The translations under genes were made by a program, and so were the position numbers. Source: Paracoccaceae bacterium (GTDB lineage: Bacteria; Pseudomonadota; Alphaproteobacteria; Rhodobacterales; Rhodobacteraceae). Taken from it: 11,027 nt of DNA. The stretch covers positions 1 through 11,027 of the forward strand of contig JAFGVZ010000076.1 of the NCBI GenBank assembly GCA_016937725.1. Reading direction: 5' to 3'. Below, one piece after another: positions 7,023 through 11,027 of the stretch; position 1 is the first letter of the stretch; every line of letters starts with the position of its first letter. The notes below the pieces were generated by a model. It ran no database searches. It was not told where the DNA came from and saw only the letters and a list, made by a program, of their open reading frames with translations.

Positions 7023-7640
7023 TTAGGGGAAGAGGCGCGGGGCGTCCCCTTCTGCCCAGACCGGATGCTTGGCCATCACAGCGTTGAACCGGTCCGACAC
7101 CAGAAAGCGTTCCAGCCATGCCTGCACACGGGGCCAAGGTTGCGCGTCGAACCACGTTTTGTCGATGAGCGCGAATTGCCGGACGAAGGGCAGGATCGCG
7201 TAATCCGCCAGTGTGGGGCGGTCGAACAGCCAGTCGCCCAAGGCCGCGTCCAATGCGGTCAGGTGGGTGCACGCGGTGGAAAGATGCGCCTGCGCGTCTT
7301 CGTCCGGGTAGCGGCTGGCGTATTTCACACGGTCCAGCGCATGTTTGAACGGCCCGTCATTGCGCGCGATCCAGTCATGGCCCGCGCTGGGCATATCCAG
7401 CCAGCCCTCGGGGTCCGATTGCCGCAAAGCCCAGAGCATGATGTCCAGACTTTCGTCGATCACGCCCGCTTCGGTGACAAGGCAAGGCACGGTCCCCGAT
7501 GGCGAGGCGGTCAGAAACGCCGCAGGCTTGTCGCGCAACAGGATCTCGCGCAACTCCACCGGCACGCCGCTGACCGCGAGCGCCAGACGCGCGCGGATGG
7601 CATAGGGGCAACGGCGGAAGGAATAGAAGATCGGGGTCAT
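7023..7640 (-). CDS. Glutathione S-transferase family protein
   Basis: The 205-residue protein has the two-domain glutathione S-transferase layout. The N-terminal thioredoxin-like half begins FYSFRRCPYAIRARLAL, with a candidate nucleophile Cys11 in a CPYA motif. The cis-Pro segment SGTVPCLV and the glutathione-contacting Glu-Ser of IDESLDIMLWAL follow. The C-terminal half (from about 80) is helical, and the GSTs' capping-type stretch DRPTLADYAILPFVRQFA is present. CPYA with only the first Cys resembles omega/glutaredoxin-2-like forms that use a thiol rather than a Tyr or Ser, so a thiol-transfer or deglutathionylation role is possible. The substrate is unknown. The ATG at 7640 has no Shine-Dalgarno match. 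It is divergent from the methyltransferase gene and lies ahead of ycjX on the same strand. Confidence 0.9.
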   Translation of the reverse strand: MTPIFYSFRRCPYAIRARLALAVSGVPVELREILLRDKPAAFLTASPSGTVPCLVTEAGVIDESLDIMLWALRQSDPEGWLDMPSAGHDWIARNDGPFKHALDRVKYASRYPDEDAQAHLSTACTHLTALDAALGDWLFDRPTLADYAILPFVRQFALIDKTWFDAQPWPRVQAWLERFLVSDRFNAVMAKHPVWAEGDAPRLFP

Positions 7641-7648
7641 CCCGGCTG

Positions 7649-7675
7649 TTTATCGCGCGGGCGGGCGGATGCCAA
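7649..7675 (-). promoter_or_regulatory. Possible promoter of the GST-like gene, perhaps giving a leaderless mRNA
   Basis: On the - strand TTGGCA (7675-7670) and GATAAA (7654-7649) are separated by 15 bases. The -10-like box ends 8 bases before the ATG at 7640, so the expected transcript start falls at or next to the start codon. This fits the absence of a ribosome site. The spacer is shorter than the usual 16-18 and the -10 box matches only partly, so this is a weak prediction. Confidence 0.3.
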
Positions 7676-7716
7676 TTCCAACGCGCGGGCCGCTCTGCTA
7701 GAGCTGTGCCAAACCC

Positions 7717-7723
7717 GAAGGAG
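7717..7723 (+). promoter_or_regulatory. Ribosome binding site of the methyltransferase gene
   Basis: GAAGGAG lies 5 bases before the ATG at 7729. It is among the strongest ribosome sites in the window and fixes this start. Confidence 0.8.
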
Positions 7724-7728
7724 CGGCC

Positions 7729-8346
7729 ATGAAAGATGCGGATTTCTGGAGCAAGATGGCCCCGCGCTATGCGCGCGCAAAGATCGTCGACGTGGCAGGC
7801 TATGAGCGCAGCCTGCGCCGGATAGAGCCTTTGTTGCATGGCAAGCGCGTGCTGGAACTTGGTTGCGGCACTGGGCTGACCGCGCTGGCGTTGGCGCCGC
7901 ATGCTGACAGCTACCTTGGCACGGATATTGCACCGGGCATGATCGAGATTGCACAAGGGCGGCTGGTCGAGCAGCCCGCGCCAAACCTGTCCTTTCAGGT
8001 TGCGCAAGCCGAGGATTTCGGGGCTGGCCGGTTCGACGTGGTGTTTGCGCAGAATTACCTGCACCTGTTGCGCGACCTGCCCGGCACCTTGGCGCATATC
8101 CACGCGATCTTGCCCGAAGGCGGAGTGCTGGTGTCAAAAACGCCGGTGCTGGGGCAAGCGCCGTTCTATATCCGCTGGTTGGTGCCGGTGCTGCAAGCCT
8201 TGGGCAAAGCGCCCTATCTGACATTGGTCACAGCGGCGGATCTGGAACGCGCCTTGGCGCAAGCCGGGTTCACCTGCGAGCCGACGGAATGGCATGCCAC
8301 CAAGGGCCGCGACCTGCGCGCCTTCATCGTGGCGCGCAAGGTGTGA
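7729..8346 (+). CDS. Class I SAM-dependent methyltransferase
   Basis: The 205-residue protein is a Rossmann-fold methyltransferase. Motif I VLELGCGTG is at residues 41-49. An acidic residue closes strand 2 (Asp66 in GTDIAPGMIEIA), where the family binds the ribose of S-adenosylmethionine. Motif IV-like FDVVFAQNYLHLL and the post-motif LPEGGVLVSKTP follow, and the C-terminus ends with VTAADLERALAQAGF. The N-terminal FWSKMAPRYARAKI is typical of small-molecule methyltransferases of the UbiE/methyltransf_11 type. The substrate cannot be told. A hydrophobic stretch, FYIRWLVPVLQALG, could be a lipid-contacting or substrate-lid helix. The gene lies five bases or so before the DUF2267 gene and probably shares its transcript. 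Confidence 0.88.
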   Translation: MKDADFWSKMAPRYARAKIVDVAGYERSLRRIEPLLHGKRVLELGCGTGLTALALAPHADSYLGTDIAPGMIEIAQGRLVEQPAPNLSFQVAQAEDFGAGRFDVVFAQNYLHLLRDLPGTLAHIHAILPEGGVLVSKTPVLGQAPFYIRWLVPVLQALGKAPYLTLVTAADLERALAQAGFTCEPTEWHATKGRDLRAFIVARKV

Positions 8347-8350
8347 TGCC

Positions 8351-8809
8351 ATGCCAATGCCATGGACCTATCGCCATGCCAGCCGCGAATGGCGCGCGTT
8401 TCTGGACGATGTGAAGGATGGCATGGGCTTGGTGTCTGACAACATGGCCTACACGGCGGTGGATGGCGTGTTTCAATGCTATCGCAAACGGGTGACGGCG
8501 GCACAGGGGCTAGGCTTTGCCAGCGTTTTGCCCTCCGTGCCACGCGCGATCTTTGTCGCGGGCTGGCAGCCGCTGGACCCGCCCTTGCCCTTTGGTTCGC
8601 GCGCGGCCTTGGTCGCAGAGGTCAAAGCGCTGCGGCCGCATCACAACCTGACGCCGGACAATGCGATAGAGGCAACGTCTGCTGCCCTGCGCCGCCAGAT
8701 ACTACCAGCCGACTGGGAGCGCGCCATGGAAGCCTTGCCGCCCGAGGCGAGCGGATTCTGGGATGTGCCGGGCGTGCCGGAAGACGAGTTGCGCCCGCGC
8801 ATCATCTGA
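8351..8809 (+). CDS. DUF2267 family protein
   Basis: The 152-residue cytoplasmic protein matches the DUF2267 family, whose function is unknown. Typical segments are TYRHASREWRAFLDDVKDG near the N-terminus, then SDNMAYTAVDGVFQCYRKRVTAAQG, then FASVLPSVPRAIFVAGWQP, which ends in a short Pro-rich region. The C-terminal part (about 95-152) holds the VKALRPHHNL and LPPEASGFW segments. No signal peptide or membrane helix is visible. Two in-frame ATGs, at 8351 and 8357, lie in an ATGCC-rich stretch; AAGG at 8338-8341 gives acceptable spacing for the first, and the second would shorten the protein by two residues. The methyltransferase stop is only 4 bases upstream, so coupling is likely. The 3' end converges on ilvE with 17 bases between the stop codons. 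Confidence 0.85.
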   Translation: MPMPWTYRHASREWRAFLDDVKDGMGLVSDNMAYTAVDGVFQCYRKRVTAAQGLGFASVLPSVPRAIFVAGWQPLDPPLPFGSRAALVAEVKALRPHHNLTPDNAIEATSAALRRQILPADWERAMEALPPEASGFWDVPGVPEDELRPRII

Positions 8810-8826
8810 TGCACGGGCAGGATCGG

Positions 8827-9696
8827 TCAGGCGCGCACCAATTCCTCGTAGCTTTTCGCCACGTCGCGTGTGATCTGGCCCACCTGGAAATGGTAGTCCC
8901 CGATCTGGCCCACCGGTGTGACCTCTGCGGCGGTGCCGGTCAGCCAGCACTCGCTGAAGCTCTCAAGCTCTTCCGGCAGGATATGGCGCTCATGCACGAC
9001 CATACCCTTGTCGCGCAGCATGGCAATGACGGTCTGGCGGGTAATGCCGTTCAGGATCGCGTCGGGGATGGGTGTGTGCACCTCGCCATCCTTCACGAAG
9101 AACACGTTCGCGCCGGTCGCTTCGGCCACGTAACCGCGATAATCGTAGAACAGCGCGTCCGAGCAGCCCTTTTCCTCTGCCGCGTGCTTCGACATGGTGC
9201 AGATCATATACAAGCCCGCGGCCTTGGCGGCGGTCGGGATCGTCTCGGGCGAGGGGCGGCGCCATTTGGCGATATCCAGCTTCGCGCCCTGCATTTTCGC
9301 ATCGCCATAATAGGCGCCCCATTCCCACGCGGCCACGGCCAGACGCACCGGGTTGCGGCGGGCAGCGACACCCATATCCTCGCCCGCACCGCGCCATGCG
9401 ACCGCGCGCACATAGGCGTTTGTCAGGTTGTTGGCGGCCAACACTTCGGCCTTGGCGGCGTCGATCTGGTCAGCAGAGTAAGGGATTTGCATGTCCAGCA
9501 AGCGGCCAGATTCAATCAGGCGCAGCGAATGCTCATGCCCCTTGAAGATCTTGCCATCATAGCAACGCTCGCCCTCGAATACCGAGGATGCGTAATGCAT
9601 GGCATGGCTCAGGATATGCACATTCGCCTCGCGCCACGGCACCAGTTTGCCGTCCATCCAGATAAACCCGTCCCTGTCGTCATATGCGCCGGCCAT
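8827..9696 (-). CDS. ilvE: Branched-chain amino acid aminotransferase
   Basis: This is a class IV, PLP-dependent aminotransferase that interconverts branched-chain amino acids and their 2-oxo acids using glutamate/2-oxoglutarate, the last step of Leu, Ile and Val synthesis. The 289-residue protein carries VHILSHAMHYASSVFEGERCY near the N-terminus. The PLP-binding Lys is Lys158 in TIPTAAKAAG. The Glu of GYVAEATGANVFFV, which contacts the pyridine nitrogen, and the phosphate-contacting LNGITRQTVI and LTGTAAEVTPV follow. The ATG at 9696 is chosen because GGAGG lies 5 bases upstream and the protein then begins MAGAYDDRDGF, as in relatives. An ATG at 9708 and a TTG at 9723 in the same frame are less likely. 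It is divergent from the MarR-type regulator. D-amino acid or ADC-lyase relatives are excluded by the length and the HYASSVFEG block. Confidence 0.95.
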   Translation of the reverse strand: MAGAYDDRDGFIWMDGKLVPWREANVHILSHAMHYASSVFEGERCYDGKIFKGHEHSLRLIESGRLLDMQIPYSADQIDAAKAEVLAANNLTNAYVRAVAWRGAGEDMGVAARRNPVRLAVAAWEWGAYYGDAKMQGAKLDIAKWRRPSPETIPTAAKAAGLYMICTMSKHAAEEKGCSDALFYDYRGYVAEATGANVFFVKDGEVHTPIPDAILNGITRQTVIAMLRDKGMVVHERHILPEELESFSECWLTGTAAEVTPVGQIGDYHFQVGQITRDVAKSYEELVRA

Positions 9697-9701
9697 TGGT
9701 G

Positions 9702-9706
9702 CCTCC
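9702..9706 (-). promoter_or_regulatory. Ribosome binding site of ilvE
   Basis: GGAGG on the - strand, 5 bases before the ATG at 9696. It decides the start among three in-frame candidates. Confidence 0.8.
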
Positions 9707-9776
9707 ATGCCCAAAGTTTTCAAAAGTTGCGCAGATTAGGTCCGCTTCGGACATAAAGTTACGCCATTTCCATGGT

Positions 9777-9805
9777 TTGCTACCGATTCGGTCTTGGAAT
9801 GTCAA
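9777..9805 (-). promoter_or_regulatory. Predicted ilvE promoter
   Basis: On the - strand a perfect TTGACA (9805-9800) and TAGCAA (9782-9777) are 17 bases apart. This would start transcription near 9770 and leave a leader of about 75 bases. The leader holds a small GTCCG-AAG-CGGAC hairpin (9752-9740). The -35 match is exact and the -10 match is partial. Confidence 0.5.
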
Positions 9806-9822
9806 CAAGGCTGACATAACAT
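9794..9822 (+). promoter_or_regulatory. Predicted promoter of the MarR-family gene
   Basis: On the + strand TTGGAA (9794-9799) and TAACAT (9817-9822) are 17 bases apart; each matches the consensus at four of six positions. The start would be near 9829, about 35 bases before the ATG at 9865. The ATGTCA-N7-TGACAT palindrome sits almost exactly in the spacer. Confidence 0.4.
9799..9817. promoter_or_regulatory. Candidate operator palindrome between ilvE and the MarR gene
   Basis: ATGTCA (9799-9804) and TGACAT (9812-9817) form a perfect 6-base inverted repeat with a 7-base spacer. It overlaps the predicted -35 box of ilvE on one strand and lies between the -35 and -10 boxes of the MarR gene on the other. 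Its size and position suit a dimeric winged-helix regulator. The binding protein (PetP-like, PetR-like or a leucine-responsive factor) is inferred, not shown. Confidence 0.45.
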
Positions 9823-9864
9823 TGCTGAAAGAGTGATCGAACGGGCAATTTGGGCAGGCACGGC

Positions 9865-10371
9865 ATGGCGCAAGGCGGACCAAATACCAGCAGCGGCGAG
9901 AATTTGCTTTTCCTGACGGATGAGCAGCTGCGCAAAGGCATAGAGGCGATGTTCTTCGCCTATCGTGGCTTTACCGCAGACCCTGACCGCATTCTGGAAG
10001 AATATGGCTATGGCCGCGCGCATCATAGGGCATTGCATTTCATCAATCGCAGCCACGGCACGACGGTGAATAACCTGCTGACCACTTTGGGTGTCACGAA
10101 GCAATCGCTGAATCGCGTTCTGCGCGGGCTGATCGAGGATGGTCTGGTCGAGGCCCGCGTGGGCCGCACCGACCGGCGCGAGCGCAACCTGTTCCTGACC
10201 GAGAAGGGGCAAGAGTTGGAACGCAAACTGGCCGAAGCGCAGCGCGTGCGCATGCGCGCGGCCTATCGCGCGGCGGGGCCGCAGGCGGTGGCAGGCTTTC
10301 GGCAGGTGCTGGAAGCGATGATGGATGACGACATCCGCCAGACTTACCATTCGCTGAAGGATGGCCGTTGA
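9865..10371 (+). CDS. petP: MarR family transcriptional regulator, PetP-like
   Basis: The 168-residue protein is a MarR-type winged-helix regulator. The N-terminal dimerisation part is followed by the winged helix at about 62-115: TTVNNLLTTLGVTKQSLNRVLRGLIEDGLVEARVGRTDRRERNLFLTEKG in two halves, the second being the Arg-rich wing and the LTEKG signature. A C-terminal helix-rich part returns to the dimer interface. The ATG at 9865 is preferred to a TTG at 9850, though the ribosome site is weak. It overlaps the response regulator start by one base (TGATG). From memory, R. capsulatus has such a MarR/response-regulator pair, petP and petR, near the cytochrome bc1 genes. The gene name rests on that arrangement and overall resemblance, so treat it as probable. 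No Cys or metal site that would name a signal is visible. Confidence 0.75.
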   Translation: MAQGGPNTSSGENLLFLTDEQLRKGIEAMFFAYRGFTADPDRILEEYGYGRAHHRALHFINRSHGTTVNNLLTTLGVTKQSLNRVLRGLIEDGLVEARVGRTDRRERNLFLTEKGQELERKLAEAQRVRMRAAYRAAGPQAVAGFRQVLEAMMDDDIRQTYHSLKDGR

Positions 10372-11027
10372 TGCCGCAAGACACTGCCCCGCATCTGTTG
10401 ATCGTAGATGATGACGAACGCATCCGCACGCTGTTGCAGAAATATCTTGTGCGCAATGGGTTCTGGGTGACTGCGGCGCGCGATGCCGCCCATGCGCGGC
10501 GCGTCATGGCAGGGCTGGCCTTTGACCTGATCGTGCTGGATGTGATGATGCCGGGCGAAGACGGCATGGCCTTGACCCGCGCCATCCGCAAGGACAGCGC
10601 CGTGCCGATCCTGCTTCTGACCGCGCGCGGTGGGTCCGAGGACCGCATCGACGGGCTGGAAGCGGGTGCGGATGATTACCTGCCCAAACCGTTCGAGCCG
10701 CGCGAATTGGTTCTGCGCATAAATGCCATTCTGCGCCGCACCCCCACCGACACCGCCGAACCGATCCGCCCGCAAGTGCTGTTCATCGGGCCGTTGCGGT
10801 ATGATCTGGACAAGGGCGAGTTGAAACGCGGCGATGATTCCGTGCGCCTGACCCAGACCGAAGCGGCGCTCATGCGGCTCTTTGCCCAACATCCCGGCGA
10901 GGTTCTGACCCGCGAGGCGCTCGTCGAATATTTGGGACGCGACCGCGCGGGCCATGGCGGTGAGGTGGGCCAAGAACGCGCGGTCGATGTGCAGATCACC
11001 CGCCTGCGCCGCAAGATAGAGAGCGAC
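10371..11027 (+). CDS. petR: OmpR-family response regulator, PetR-like, 3' end missing
   Basis: The first 219 residues of a two-component response regulator run in frame to the last base. The receiver domain (about 8-122) has all its key residues: the acidic pair Asp14/Asp15 in VDDDERIR, the phosphoacceptor Asp57 in VLDVMMPGEDG, the switch Thr84 in LLLTARG, and Lys106 in PKPFEP. The winged-helix DNA-binding domain starts near 135 and contains RLTQTEAALMRLFAQHPGEVLTREAL and DVQITRLRRKIESD. An insert-like segment, GRDRAGHGGEVGQER, precedes the recognition helix. Perhaps 15-20 residues are missing. It is coupled to the MarR-family gene by TGATG. No histidine kinase gene is adjacent in this window, so the partner is unknown. 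The petR name follows its resemblance and the petP-like neighbour. Confidence 0.88.
   Translation, partial: MPQDTAPHLLIVDDDERIRTLLQKYLVRNGFWVTAARDAAHARRVMAGLAFDLIVLDVMMPGEDGMALTRAIRKDSAVPILLLTARGGSEDRIDGLEAGADDYLPKPFEPRELVLRINAILRRTPTDTAEPIRPQVLFIGPLRYDLDKGELKRGDDSVRLTQTEAALMRLFAQHPGEVLTREALVEYLGRDRAGHGGEVGQERAVDVQITRLRRKIESD

Noticed and set aside
7692..7704. GCTCT-GCT-AGAGC hairpin before the methyltransferase
   Set aside because: Five-base arms are too short to separate from chance, and it does not touch the ribosome site.
6693..7805. Long + strand open frame across ycjX and the GST-like gene
   Set aside because: It is antisense to two supported genes and runs into the methyltransferase start; no recognisable motif.
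8346..8363. ATGCC-rich stretch with several ATGs between methyltransferase and DUF2267 genes
   Set aside because: The ATG at 8346 opens only a short out-of-frame reading frame. The repeat is explained by alternative starts of the DUF2267 gene and carries no further structure.
8476..9756. 426-codon + strand open frame across the DUF2267 gene and ilvE
   Set aside because: It is mostly antisense to ilvE, which has all aminotransferase motifs. The composition is shadow-like.
1..11027. Mobile element, CRISPR, toxin-antitoxin or defence system
   Set aside because: No transposase, integrase, direct-repeat array, att-like duplication or defence-type domain was seen on either strand.

Overview
The window looks like a high-GC alphaproteobacterial chromosome, most likely of the Rhodobacterales (Rhodobacter/Roseobacter type). 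The basis is the protein sequences: a lipid A gene cluster with a WaaA-like glycosyltransferase beside lpxK, a ycjX-ycjF pair, and an ilvE gene divergent from a MarR regulator and OmpR-type response regulator that resemble PetP/PetR of Rhodobacter capsulatus. I ran no database search, so the taxon is an inference. I saw no rRNA, tRNA, CRISPR array, insertion sequence or prophage gene. Coding density is very high and no gene-free stretch reaches 300 bases.

Layout. (1) Positions 1-2872, + strand: the 3' part of an inositol-monophosphatase/CysQ-family phosphatase, a short and apparently degenerate WaaA (Kdo transferase)-like protein, and lpxK (lipid A 4'-kinase). This looks like one operon; the last two genes are joined by a TGATG stop/start. 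(2) Positions 2869-7640, - strand: a glutathione S-transferase-like gene, then ycjX (P-loop GTPase-like) and ycjF (DUF697 membrane protein) joined by an ATGA overlap. After an intergenic segment with unusual inverted repeats comes a 543-residue multi-spanning membrane protein. It combines a DMT/EamA-like N-terminal half with an unrecognised C-terminal half, and its sampled GC is lower than its neighbour's. It is convergent with lpxK, and the two stop codons share a CTAG. (3) Positions 7729-8809, + strand: a class I SAM methyltransferase and a DUF2267 protein. (4) Positions 8827-9696, - strand: ilvE, the branched-chain aminotransferase. (5) Positions 9865-11027, + strand: a MarR-family regulator (PetP-like) and a response regulator (PetR-like) coupled by TGATG; the latter runs off the window end.

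Genes probably working together: phosphatase/WaaA-like/lpxK around the outer membrane and lipid A; ycjX with ycjF as an envelope or stress pair; and the MarR protein with the response regulator. The ilvE/marR intergenic region carries a perfect ATGTCA-N7-TGACAT palindrome that overlaps predicted promoter elements on both strands. It is a good candidate operator.

The items most worth a second look are the WaaA-like protein that lacks the expected catalytic glutamate, the DMT-fusion protein with its structured leader, and the shared operator at 9799-9817. I did not find a clearly new defence or mobile system here.
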